A DNA stretch of 64,000 nt from Schlegelella aquatica (lineage in GTDB: Bacteria; Pseudomonadota; Gammaproteobacteria; Burkholderiales; Burkholderiaceae_C): contig NZ_CP110257.1 in assembly GCF_026013905.1 (NCBI RefSeq), positions 558,001 to 622,000 on the forward strand, read 5' to 3'. Made by a program: the position numbers and the translations under genes. The notes under the pieces were generated by a model. It had not been told where the DNA came from, ran no database searches, and saw only the letters and a list, made by a program, of their open reading frames with translations. Positions 53,884 through 62,179 of the stretch are shown here, in pieces. How positions within the stretch are numbered: position 1 is the stretch's first letter; the number at the start of each line of letters is the position of its first letter.

Positions 53884-55692
53884 ATGAACCACATCCGCAA
53901 CTTCTCGATCATTGCCCACATCGACCACGGCAAGTCCACGCTCGCCGACCGTCTGATCCAGCGTTGCGGGGGCCTGAGCGACCGTGAGATGGAAGCGCAG
54001 GTGCTCGACTCGATGGACATCGAGCGCGAGCGCGGCATCACCATCAAGGCGCAGACGGCCGCGCTCACCTACACCGCGCGCGACGGCCAGACCTACAACC
54101 TCAACCTGATCGACACCCCGGGCCACGTGGACTTCTCCTACGAAGTCAGCCGGTCGCTCTCGGCCTGCGAGGGTGCGCTTCTCGTGGTCGACGCGAGCCA
54201 GGGGGTCGAGGCGCAGACGGTGGCCAACTGCTACACCGCGATCGAGTTGGGCGTCGAGGTGGTGCCCGTGCTCAACAAGATGGATCTGCCGCAGGCGGAC
54301 CCGGACCGGGCCAAGGCGGAGATCGAGGACGTGATCGGCATCGATGCGACGGATGCGATCCCGTGCTCCGCGAAGACGGGCATGGGCATCGACGACATCC
54401 TCGAAGCCATCATCACCCGCATGCCGCCCCCGCGGGGCAACCCCGATGGCCCGCTGCGCGCCATGATCATCGACTCCTGGTTCGACAACTACGTCGGCGT
54501 CGTGATGCTGGTGCGGGTGGTCGACGGCGGTCTCAGGCGCGGCGACCGCATCAAGCTGATGGCCACGGGGGCGGCCTACACGGCCGAGCAACTGGGCATC
54601 TTCACCCCGAAGTCGGTGCCCCGCGACGTGCTGGCGGCGGGCGAGGTGGGGTTCGTCATCGCCGGCATCAAGGAGTTGCAGGCGGCCAAGGTGGGCGACA
54701 CCATCACCCACGAGAAGAAGACGCCGAACTGCCTGGGGCCGGCAGCGGAGCCGCTGCCCGGCTTCAAGGAGATCCAGCCGCAGGTGTTCGCGGGGCTCTA
54801 CCCGACCGAGGCGAGCGAGTACGACTCGCTGCGTGACGCGTTGGAAAAGCTCAAGCTCAACGACTCGTCGTTGCGCTTCGAGCCCGAAGTGTCGCAGGCG
54901 CTCGGGTTCGGCTTCCGCTGCGGCTTCCTGGGCCTCTTGCACATGGAGATCGTGCAGGAGCGGCTCGAGCGCGAGTTCGACCAGGACCTCATCACCACCG
55001 CGCCGAGCGTGGTGTACGAAGTCGAGTTGAACGACGGCACGGTGCTGCAGGTCGAGAACCCGTCGAAAATGCCCGACCAGGGGCGCATCCGCGAGATCCG
55101 CGAGCCGATCGTCACGGTGCACCTGTACATGCCGCAGGACTACGTCGGCCCGGTGATGACCCTGGCCAACCAGAAGCGCGGCGTGCAGCTCAACATGGCC
55201 TACCACGGCCGGCAGGTGATGCTCACCTACGACATGCCCCTGGCCGAGATCGTGTTGGACTTCTTCGACAAGCTCAAGTCCGTCTCGCGCGGCTACGCGT
55301 CGATGGACTACGAGTTCAAGGAGTACCGCGCGGCCGATGTCGTCAAGGTGGACATGCTCATCAACGGCGACAGGGTCGATGCACTGTCGATCATCGTGCA
55401 CCGCACGCAGGCGCAGCACCGCGGGCGTGAGGTGGCGGCCAAGATGCGCGAGATCATCCCGCGCCAGATGTTCGATGTGGCCATCCAGGCGGCGATCGGC
55501 AGCAACATCATCGCCCGCGAAACGATCAAGGCGCTGCGCAAGAACGTGCTGGCAAAATGCTACGGGGGTGACATCACCCGCAAGCGCAAGTTGCTTGAAA
55601 AACAAAAAGCCGGCAAGAAGCGGATGAAGCAGATCGGCTCCGTCGAGGTGCCGCAGGAAGCCTTCCTGGCCATCCTTCAAGTCGACGATTGA
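53884..55692 (+). CDS. lepA: Elongation factor 4 (LepA), ribosome-associated GTPase
   Basis: The 602-residue translational GTPase resembles EF-G without domain IV and has the LepA-specific C-terminal domain ([17 protein letters not shown]). G1 is [10 protein letters not shown]3 DTPGHVDF, G4 NKMD. It starts at ATG 53884 ([17 protein letters not shown]); an in-frame ATG seven codons upstream is less likely. It affects initiation and ribosome biogenesis, and is encoded directly before lepB as in most Proteobacteria. Confidence 0.97.
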   Translation: MNHIRNFSIIAHIDHGKSTLADRLIQRCGGLSDREMEAQVLDSMDIERERGITIKAQTAALTYTARDGQTYNLNLIDTPGHVDFSYEVSRSLSACEGALLVVDASQGVEAQTVANCYTAIELGVEVVPVLNKMDLPQADPDRAKAEIEDVIGIDATDAIPCSAKTGMGIDDILEAIITRMPPPRGNPDGPLRAMIIDSWFDNYVGVVMLVRVVDGGLRRGDRIKLMATGAAYTAEQLGIFTPKSVPRDVLAAGEVGFVIAGIKELQAAKVGDTITHEKKTPNCLGPAAEPLPGFKEIQPQVFAGLYPTEASEYDSLRDALEKLKLNDSSLRFEPEVSQALGFGFRCGFLGLLHMEIVQERLEREFDQDLITTAPSVVYEVELNDGTVLQVENPSKMPDQGRIREIREPIVTVHLYMPQDYVGPVMTLANQKRGVQLNMAYHGRQVMLTYDMPLAEIVLDFFDKLKSVSRGYASMDYEFKEYRAADVVKVDMLINGDRVDALSIIVHRTQAQHRGREVAAKMREIIPRQMFDVAIQAAIGSNIIARETIKALRKNVLAKCYGGDITRKRKLLEKQKAGKKRMKQIGSVEVPQEAFLAILQVDD

Positions 55693-55745
55693 AGTGCCGC
55701 GTTCGCTCGGCTGCGACCGGTCCTGACTTTACCTGTGGAGCCCGG

Positions 55746-56711
55746 ATGGGACTGCTCACTGGAGCGTTGTACGCCTGCCTGATCTTTTACCTGGGCGGCT
55801 GGTATCTCGGAATGTGGCGCGGCAACTTCTCGTTGCTGCTGCTGATCCTCACGGTGGTGACGTTGGCCTACTGGCTGGCCGAGCGTTTCCACTTCCGTCC
55901 GGCCCGCGAGCGCGCCGCCGAGCGGCTGGCCCAACAGGCGCAGGCGCGCCGGGCGGAACTGGCTCGCCAGGGCATCCAGCAGGTCGACGGTGACGTCGAG
56001 GCGGCACGGCGGCAGGTGCTGGCCCAGCCATGGTGGCTCGACTGGACGGCGGGGCTGTTTCCCGTCATCTGCGCGGTGTTCCTGCTGCGCTCGTTCCTGT
56101 TCGAGCCGTTCAAGATCCCTTCCGGCTCGATGGTGCCCACGCTCCTGGTGGGTGACCTCATCCTCGTCAACAAGTACCACTACGGCATTCGCCTGCCGGT
56201 GGCCAACACCAAGATCGTCGAGAACCACACGCCCGAGCGTGGTGACGTGATCGTCTTCCGCTACCCGAAGGACACCTCCATCGACTACATCAAGCGGGTG
56301 GTGGGCGTGCCGGGTGATGAGGTGGCCTATCTGAACAAGCGGCTCTTCATCAACGGAAAGCCGGTGCCGACGCAGCCGTTGGGCGAGTACTACGACGAGG
56401 ACAGCCGTCGTTACGCACAGATGTTCAGCGAGCAGTTGGGCGCGGTGGAGCACCGGGTGCTCACGCAGAAGGAGGCGCCGCCCTTCGTGATGGCGGCCGA
56501 CGAGTACCCGCATCGCGACCAGTGCCGCTACACCGCCGAGGGTGTGGCTTGCAAGGTGCCGGCCGGCCACTACTTCGTGATGGGCGACAACCGCGACAAC
56601 TCGCAAGATTCGCGCTACTGGGGCTTCGTGCCCGACGAGAACATCGTCGGAAAAGCCTTTTTCATTTGGATGAATTTGGGTAACCTCGGCCGGATCGGTT
56701 CGTTCAAGTGA
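55746..56711 (+). CDS. lepB: Signal peptidase I (LepB)
   Basis: The 321-residue membrane protease removes signal peptides from exported proteins. Two N-terminal helices (4-20 and 29-44), a charged cytoplasmic loop, a third hydrophobic segment (103-118) and the catalytic domain follow. Ser128 in IPSGSMVPTLLVGD and Lys183 in YIKRVVGVPGD form the dyad; GDNRDNSQDSRYWG is the conserved box near the end. It is 53 bp after lepA. A GTG inside its stop is not used for the next gene, which has its own ribosome site. Confidence 0.96.
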   Translation: MGLLTGALYACLIFYLGGWYLGMWRGNFSLLLLILTVVTLAYWLAERFHFRPARERAAERLAQQAQARRAELARQGIQQVDGDVEAARRQVLAQPWWLDWTAGLFPVICAVFLLRSFLFEPFKIPSGSMVPTLLVGDLILVNKYHYGIRLPVANTKIVENHTPERGDVIVFRYPKDTSIDYIKRVVGVPGDEVAYLNKRLFINGKPVPTQPLGEYYDEDSRRYAQMFSEQLGAVEHRVLTQKEAPPFVMAADEYPHRDQCRYTAEGVACKVPAGHYFVMGDNRDNSQDSRYWGFVPDENIVGKAFFIWMNLGNLGRIGSFK

Positions 56712-56743
56712 GCACCCTTTCCGTATTTCGCAGGAGCTGTCCG

Positions 56744-57106
56744 ATGATCCCACGCCTGGCGCGGCATCAGCGCGGCATCACGCTCATCGGCCTGTTGTTC
56801 TGGGCCATCGTCATCTCGTTCCTGGGTCTGATCGCGATGCGCGTTTTCCCGACGCTCAACGAGTACTGGACGATCCAGCGCACGGTGCGCAAGGTGGCGC
56901 ATGAAGGCGGCACCACGGTGCCCGAGATCCGCGCGGCCTTCGAGCGGCAGAAGCAGATCGAGTACTCCATCACCTCGATCTCGGGCAAGGATCTGGACGT
57001 GACGAAGGTCAACGACCAGATCGTCGTGAGCTTCGCCTACGACAAGGAGATCGAGCTGTTCGGCCCGGTCTACCTGCTGATCAAGTACTCCGGCAGTTCC
57101 CGTTGA
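56744..57106 (+). CDS. DUF4845 protein with pilin-like N-terminus
   Basis: The 120-residue protein begins MIPRLARHQRGITLIGLLFW, with a type IV-prepilin-like Gly-Ile-Thr-Leu stretch and one membrane helix, then a soluble DUF4845 part (RVFPTLNEYWTIQRTVRKVA, IVVSFAYDKEIELFGPVYLL). Glu at +5 of real prepilins is absent. DUF4845 genes are conserved between lepB and rnc but have no known function. CAGGAG lies 7 bases before ATG 56744; a GTG at 56708 would overlap lepB. Confidence 0.88.
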   Translation: MIPRLARHQRGITLIGLLFWAIVISFLGLIAMRVFPTLNEYWTIQRTVRKVAHEGGTTVPEIRAAFERQKQIEYSITSISGKDLDVTKVNDQIVVSFAYDKEIELFGPVYLLIKYSGSSR

Positions 57107-57140
57107 GCCGCCTTCCGGCTTGCGGGGCGGCCCGACGCCC

Positions 57141-57824
57141 GTGACCCACGCCCTGGACGACCTGCAGCAGCGCCTCGGACATCGCTTCGGCGACCCGGCC
57201 CTGCTGCATACCGCGCTCACGCACCGCAGTTTCGGGGCCGATCACAACGAGCGGCTGGAGTTTCTCGGGGACGCGGTGCTCGGGCTGGCGATGTCCGCCC
57301 TGCTGTACCAGCGCTTCGCGGCGTCCGACGAAGGCGACCTCTCGCGCGTGCGGGCACGCCTGGTTCGCCAGGACAGCCTGCACCAGGTCGCCTTGCAACT
57401 CGAACTGCCCCGCTGCCTGCGCCTCGGCGAAGGCGAGGCCCGCAGCGGCGGCGCGCAGCGCGCCTCGATCCTCGCCGACGCACTGGAGGCCCTGGTCGGC
57501 GCGGTGTACCTCGACGCGGGCTTTCCGGCCGCGCTGGCCGTCGTGCAACGCCTGTTCGCCCAAGCGCTCGCCGCCTCGGACTTGCAAGCCGCCGCGAAGG
57601 ACCCGAAGACCGAACTGCAGGAATGGCTGCAGGGGCGGCGCATGGCCTTGCCCGTCTATGCCATCGTCGAGACGCGGGGGCACGCGCACCAGCAGGTGTT
57701 CGTCGTCCGCTGCAGCGTCGACGCGCTGGGCGTGTCGGCGCAAGGAGAGGGCAGCTCGCGCCGCGCCGCCGAGCAGGAGGCCGCCCGCGCCGTCCTCGCT
57801 ACACTGAAGTCTGGCGGGCGATAA
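57141..57824 (+). CDS. rnc: Ribonuclease III
   Basis: The 227-residue enzyme cleaves double-stranded RNA in rRNA and mRNA processing. The signature NERLEFLGDAVLGL (36-49) supplies the metal-binding Glu/Asp; the second acidic cluster is in ADALEALVGAVYLDAG. The C-terminal dsRNA-binding domain has KTELQEWLQGR and GSSRRAAEQEAARAVL. GTG 57141 is used; the TTG at 57120 is not family-like. It precedes era as usual. Confidence 0.96.
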   Translation: MTHALDDLQQRLGHRFGDPALLHTALTHRSFGADHNERLEFLGDAVLGLAMSALLYQRFAASDEGDLSRVRARLVRQDSLHQVALQLELPRCLRLGEGEARSGGAQRASILADALEALVGAVYLDAGFPAALAVVQRLFAQALAASDLQAAAKDPKTELQEWLQGRRMALPVYAIVETRGHAHQQVFVVRCSVDALGVSAQGEGSSRRAAEQEAARAVLATLKSGGR

Positions 57825-57863
57825 GACGCCCGCGCATCCGGTGGCCCGTCCACCGCCTCACCC

Positions 57864-58880
57864 GTGAACCAAGAACCCGTGACCCCTTCCGAGTCCCCGG
57901 ACTCCACCGTCTCCGCGGCCGAGATCGCTCCCGAGGCGCAGCGCTGCGGCCTCGTCGCCATCGTCGGTCGCCCCAACGTGGGCAAGTCCACGCTGCTCAA
58001 TGCGCTGGTGGGCCAGAAGGTCAGCATCACCTCGCGCAAGGCGCAGACGACGCGCCACCGCATCACCGGCATCCGCACCGAAGGCGACAGCCAGTATGTG
58101 TTCGTGGACACGCCCGGTTTCCAGACGCGCCACAGCAATGCGCTCAACCGCACGCTCAACCGCACGGTGCTGGCCACGGTGAGCGACGTGGACGTCGTGC
58201 TCTTCGTCGTCGAGGCCGGCCGCTTCGGCCTGGACGATGCGAAGGCGCTGGCGGTGATCCCGTCGCAGATCCCCACGCTGCTCGTGGCCAACAAGCTCGA
58301 CAAGGTGGTGCGGCGCGCCGAACTGGCGCCGTGGCTCAAGAGCATGCAGGAGCGGCATCCCTTCGCGGAGTTCGTGCCCATGTCCGCCAAGCGGCCGGAC
58401 GACGTGAAGAAGCTGCTCGGCATCGTTCGGCCCTACCTGCCACAGCAGCCGTGGTGGTACGACCCGCAGGCGCTGACCGACCGCAGCGAGCGGTTCCTGG
58501 CGGCCGAGATCGTGCGCGAGAAGCTCTTCCGGCTGACCGGCGACGAGCTGCCGTACACCTCCACGGTCGTGATCGACCAGTTCGAGGAGGAGCCGATGCA
58601 AGCGGCGAGCGCAGCCGCGGCCAAGGACGGTGCCGCGCCCCGACGCCCCGCACTGAAGAGTCGCCTGTGTCGCATCGCGGCCACCATCGTCGTGGAGCGC
58701 GAGGCGCACAAGGCAATCGTGATCGGCGAGGGCGGAGAGCGGATCAAGCGCATCGGCACCGAGGCGCGCCTGGAGCTGGAGAAGCTGCTCGACGCCAAGG
58801 TCTTCCTCGAGCTGTGGGTCAAGGTGCGCTCGGGCTGGGCCGACGACGAGGAGCGCCTGCGCAGCTACGGGTACGAATGA
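57864..58880 (+). CDS. era: GTPase Era
   Basis: The 338-residue GTPase binds 16S rRNA near its 3' end during 30S assembly. G1 is GRPNVGKST (35-43), G3 DTPGFQ, G4 NKLD; a KH domain follows with [13 protein letters not shown]. About 28 extra N-terminal residues and a 20-residue Ala/Arg/Pro insertion before the KH domain (near residue 248-265) distinguish it from E. coli Era. GTG start at 57864. It lies between rnc and recO. Confidence 0.97.
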   Translation: MNQEPVTPSESPDSTVSAAEIAPEAQRCGLVAIVGRPNVGKSTLLNALVGQKVSITSRKAQTTRHRITGIRTEGDSQYVFVDTPGFQTRHSNALNRTLNRTVLATVSDVDVVLFVVEAGRFGLDDAKALAVIPSQIPTLLVANKLDKVVRRAELAPWLKSMQERHPFAEFVPMSAKRPDDVKKLLGIVRPYLPQQPWWYDPQALTDRSERFLAAEIVREKLFRLTGDELPYTSTVVIDQFEEEPMQAASAAAAKDGAAPRRPALKSRLCRIAATIVVEREAHKAIVIGEGGERIKRIGTEARLELEKLLDAKVFLELWVKVRSGWADDEERLRSYGYE

Positions 58881-58908
58881 GGCCCGGCTGCCCAGGGAGC
58901 GCGTTGCC

Positions 58909-59694
58909 GTGACCTCCGCCCGCTCGCGCACCCCGGTGCAACGCATCACCGGCGAGCCGGCTTACGTGCTGCACCGGTACGACTGGAGCGAGTCCAGCCT
59001 GATCCTCGACGTCTTCACGCGTCACCACGGGCGTGTCGCGCTGGTGGCCAAAGGGGCCAAGCGGCCCTATTCGCAGTTGCGCTCGGCGCTGCTGCCCTTC
59101 CAGCGCCTGGCCGTGGCCTTCAGCGTGCGCGAGGAGGAGGGCGGCGAGGTCCACACCCTCAAGGCGGCCGAGTGGGCGGGCGGCGCAGCCATGCTCACCG
59201 GGGCGGCCTTGCTGACCGGCTTCTATCTCAATGAGCTGCTGATGAAGCTGCTGGCGCGGGCCGATCCGCATCCGCGGCTCTTCGATGCCTACGCGGCCAC
59301 GCTGCCGAGTCTGCGAGGGCCGGAGCGCGAGGTGCAGCGTGCGCTGCGCGCCTTCGAGCTGCTGCTCCTGCGCGAGCTGGGTGTCTTGCCCGAGCTGGAC
59401 GTGGTGACGCTCACCCAGGCCTCGGTGAGCGATGAGACGGTGTACCGAGTGCATGGCGACGCAGGCGTGATGGAGGCGCCGGCCGGCGAGCCCGGCGTGC
59501 CGGGCCGTGTGCTGAGGTCGCTGGAGCGAGCCCTCCAAGCGTGGCCGGTCACGGGTGGCCCCGCCGACGTGCAGCAGGCGTGTGAGGCCGCCCTGCCCGA
59601 GCTCAAGGCGGCCCTGCGGCCGCTGCTTCACTATCATCTGGGCACGTCGGTGCTGCGCACCCGCCAACTCCTCATCGAACTGCTGCCGCCATGA
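58909..59694 (+). CDS. recO: DNA repair protein RecO
   Basis: The 261-residue protein helps load RecA onto gaps. It has the N-terminal OB fold ([38 protein letters not shown]) and the helical C-terminal domain ([20 protein letters not shown]), with no zinc cysteines, as in E. coli. GTG 58909 is the start; its stop overlaps the pdxJ ATG (ATGA). Confidence 0.94.
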   Translation: MTSARSRTPVQRITGEPAYVLHRYDWSESSLILDVFTRHHGRVALVAKGAKRPYSQLRSALLPFQRLAVAFSVREEEGGEVHTLKAAEWAGGAAMLTGAALLTGFYLNELLMKLLARADPHPRLFDAYAATLPSLRGPEREVQRALRAFELLLLRELGVLPELDVVTLTQASVSDETVYRVHGDAGVMEAPAGEPGVPGRVLRSLERALQAWPVTGGPADVQQACEAALPELKAALRPLLHYHLGTSVLRTRQLLIELLPP

Positions 59695-60488
59695 TCTTCG
59701 CCGGCCCCTCGGACGCGCCCTTGCTGGGCGTGAACATCGACCACGTCGCCACGCTGCGCAATGCGCGCGGGGGGCGCCACCCCGATCCCGTCGCCGCAGC
59801 CTGCCTGGCCGTCGAGGCCGGGGCCGACATCATCACTTTCCACCTGCGTGAAGACCGCCGGCACATCCGCGACGAGGACGTCGAGCGCCTGAAGGAGGCG
59901 ATCGCGGTGCCGCTCAACTTCGAGGCGGCCGTCACCGACGAGATGCTCGGCATCATCGAGCGGGTGCGGCCGCAACATGTGTGCCTGGTGCCCGAGCGGC
60001 GCCAGGAAGTGACCACCGAAGGCGGGCTGGACGTGGCCGGCCAGTTCGACCGTGTGCGCGAGGCCTGCCAACGCCTTGCGCAGGCGGGGTGCCGTGTGTC
60101 CCTCTTCATCGGGGCGGAGCCGGCGCAGATCGAGGCCGCCGCGGGCACCGGCGCGCCGTGCGTGGAACTGCACACGGGCGCCTATGCGAACGCCTGGTGG
60201 GACGGCGATGCTGCGGGGATGCAGCGCGAACTGGACCGCTTGCGCGAGGGCTTGCGGCGCGCGCGCGCCCTGGGCCTGCGCACCCATGCGGGCCATGGGC
60301 TCGCGCTTTCGGACGATGCAGGCCCTCAGGCCCGCCCCAGCAGCACGGCCGCGGTCGCTGCCTTGCCGGAGGTGGCCGAGTTGCACATCGGGCACGCGCT
60401 CATCGGGCGGGCGGTGTTCGTCGGACTGCGCCAGGCGATCGCGGACTTCAAGGCCGAGGCGGTGCGAGCCCGGCGGGCGGCGGCATGA
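59691..60488 (+). CDS. pdxJ: Pyridoxine 5'-phosphate synthase (PdxJ)
   Basis: The 265-residue TIM-barrel enzyme joins 1-deoxyxylulose 5-phosphate and aminoacetone phosphate into pyridoxine 5'-phosphate. Recognisable elements are [20 protein letters not shown] at the start, [54 protein letters not shown] and [15 protein letters not shown] text, and [14 protein letters not shown]. Translation is coupled to recO before and acpS after, both with ATGA overlaps. Confidence 0.96.
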   Translation: MIFAGPSDAPLLGVNIDHVATLRNARGGRHPDPVAAACLAVEAGADIITFHLREDRRHIRDEDVERLKEAIAVPLNFEAAVTDEMLGIIERVRPQHVCLVPERRQEVTTEGGLDVAGQFDRVREACQRLAQAGCRVSLFIGAEPAQIEAAAGTGAPCVELHTGAYANAWWDGDAAGMQRELDRLREGLRRARALGLRTHAGHGLALSDDAGPQARPSSTAAVAALPEVAELHIGHALIGRAVFVGLRQAIADFKAEAVRARRAAA

Positions 60489-60892
60489 TCTACGGCATCG
60501 GCACCGACCTGTGCGACGTGCGCCGCATCGAGGCAGCCTGGCGCAGGCATGGCGAGCGTTTCGCGCGCCGGGTGCTGGGACCTCACGAGCTGGAAGTCTT
60601 CCACGCCCGCATGAGCCGGGTCGAAGCGCGCGGCCTGCGGTACCTGGCGACGCGCTTTTCGGCCAAGGAGGCGTTCTCCAAGGCGATCGGGCTGGGCATG
60701 CGCATGCCGATGACCTGGCGCGACTGCGAGGTCGTCAAGGCCCCGAGCGGCAAGCCCGAGATTCGGCTGCACGGCGAACTGAAGGCCTGGTTCGAAGCGC
60801 GCTCGCTGCGCGCGCATGTGAGCGTGACGGACGAGACCGACATGGCGGCGAGCTTCGTGGTGGTGGAGACCACACCCACGGCCGATGCCTGA
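60485..60892 (+). CDS. acpS: Holo-[acyl-carrier-protein] synthase (AcpS)
   Basis: The 135-residue trimeric enzyme activates AcpP by attaching phosphopantetheine. Metal-binding Asp8 in [15 protein letters not shown] and the segment [16 protein letters not shown] are diagnostic. It is the primary-metabolism counterpart of the Sfp-type transferase at 39689, which makes two such enzymes in this window. Start overlaps the pdxJ stop by 4 nt. Confidence 0.96.
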   Translation: MIYGIGTDLCDVRRIEAAWRRHGERFARRVLGPHELEVFHARMSRVEARGLRYLATRFSAKEAFSKAIGLGMRMPMTWRDCEVVKAPSGKPEIRLHGELKAWFEARSLRAHVSVTDETDMAASFVVVETTPTADA

Positions 60893-60962
60893 GCGCTGCA
60901 GACAGCACGCCTTGCCGACACCCGATCGCATGCACGACCGACTGCCTGACCGACGACACGAG

Positions 60963-62021
60963 ATGAACAACACCCACTCCATCCACGCCCCCGTGGTGCT
61001 CGACATCGCCGGCACCCGTCTGAACGATGACGACCGGCGCCGACTGGAACACCCGCTGACGGGCGGGCTGATCCTGTTCGCCCGCAACTGGGAAGACCGC
61101 CGGCAACTTACCGAACTGACGGCCGAGATCAAGTCGATCCGGCCCGATGTGCTGATATGCGTGGATCACGAAGGCGGGCGCGTGCAGCGCTTCCGCACCG
61201 ACGGCTTCACCCACCTGCCGCCGATGCGCACGCTCGGCGAGTTGTGGATGCGCGATGCGCTGCTGGCCACCGACGCGGCCACCGCCTGCGGCTATGTGCT
61301 GGCGAGCGAGCTGCGCGCGTGCGGCGTGGACTTGAGCTTCACCCCTGTGCTCGACCTGGACCACGGGCCGAGCGGCGTGATCGGAGACCGCGCCTTCCAC
61401 CGCGACGCGCGCGTGGTGACGATGCTCGCCAAGAGCGTGATGCACGGACTGCTGTTGGCCGGCATGCAATCGTGCGGCAAGCACTTCCCCGGCCACGGTT
61501 ACGTGGCCGCCGATTCGCACGTGGACGTGCCGGTCGACCGCCGCTCGCTCAAGGCGATCCTCGAAGACGACGCCAAGCCCTACGAATGGCTCAGCACCTC
61601 GCTGCCCGCCGTGATGCCGGCGCACGTGATCTACCCGAAGGTGGACAAGCAGCCGGCGGGCTTCTCCGAGCGCTGGCTGCAAGACATCCTGCGCGGGCGG
61701 CTGGGCTTCACGGGTGCGATCTTCAGCGACGATCTCAGCATGCAAGGCGCGAGCGTGGCGGGCACCCCGGTGGAGGCGGCGCTCGCCGCGCTGAACGCCG
61801 GGTGCGACCTGGTTTTGCTGTGCAACCAGTCGCTCGACGGGGGGCGCCCGGTGGACGAGTTGCTGGACGGTCTGTGGGACGCGTTGCAGCAGGGCCGCTG
61901 GCAGGCCTGTGCGCGAAGCGAGGCCCGGCGCCTGGACCTGCTGCCGCAGACGGCGCCCCGTCCGTGGGACGAGTTGATGCACCACGCCCCGTACTTGCAG
62001 GCGCTGTCACGGCTGCCGTGA
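60963..62021 (+). CDS. nagZ: Beta-N-acetylhexosaminidase NagZ (peptidoglycan recycling)
   Basis: The 352-residue GH3 enzyme cleaves GlcNAc-anhydroMurNAc peptides in the cytoplasm during wall recycling. Motifs are VDHEGGRVQRFR, CGKHFPGHGYVAADSHVD (with the His acid/base) and GAIFSDDLSM with the nucleophile Asp. ATG 60963 follows an Shine-Dalgarno-poor gap after acpS. It is the last plus-strand gene before the terminator shared with RNase E. Confidence 0.95.
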   Translation: MNNTHSIHAPVVLDIAGTRLNDDDRRRLEHPLTGGLILFARNWEDRRQLTELTAEIKSIRPDVLICVDHEGGRVQRFRTDGFTHLPPMRTLGELWMRDALLATDAATACGYVLASELRACGVDLSFTPVLDLDHGPSGVIGDRAFHRDARVVTMLAKSVMHGLLLAGMQSCGKHFPGHGYVAADSHVDVPVDRRSLKAILEDDAKPYEWLSTSLPAVMPAHVIYPKVDKQPAGFSERWLQDILRGRLGFTGAIFSDDLSMQGASVAGTPVEAALAALNAGCDLVLLCNQSLDGGRPVDELLDGLWDALQQGRWQACARSEARRLDLLPQTAPRPWDELMHHAPYLQALSRLP

Positions 62022-62123
62022 GGGCCGGCACGGCGGGCGGGGGCCGCCGCCAAGACGCGACATGTCTCGTGCCCGAGCTTCACACGGTGCGTCTCCCATC
62101 GGCCACTCGGTAAAGTGGAACCA

Positions 62124-62147
62124 AAAGCCCCGCCGAGGCGGGGCTTT
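62124..62147. terminator. Bidirectional terminator between nagZ and RNase E
   Basis: AAAGCCCCGC and GCGGGGCTTT (62124-62133 and 62138-62147) pair over 10 bp with a four-base loop CGAG. T-rich tails exist on both strands (TTTCTGTT on plus, TTTTGGTT on minus), so it can end both converging genes. Confidence 0.85.
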
Positions 62148-62179
62148 CTGTTCGATGACGCGGACGAGGCCGCGGGCTG

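Noticed and set aside
53314..55680. A 788-residue minus-strand open frame opposite lepA
   Set aside because: lepA on the plus strand is unambiguous; the antisense frame has the composition of a GC-rich shadow.
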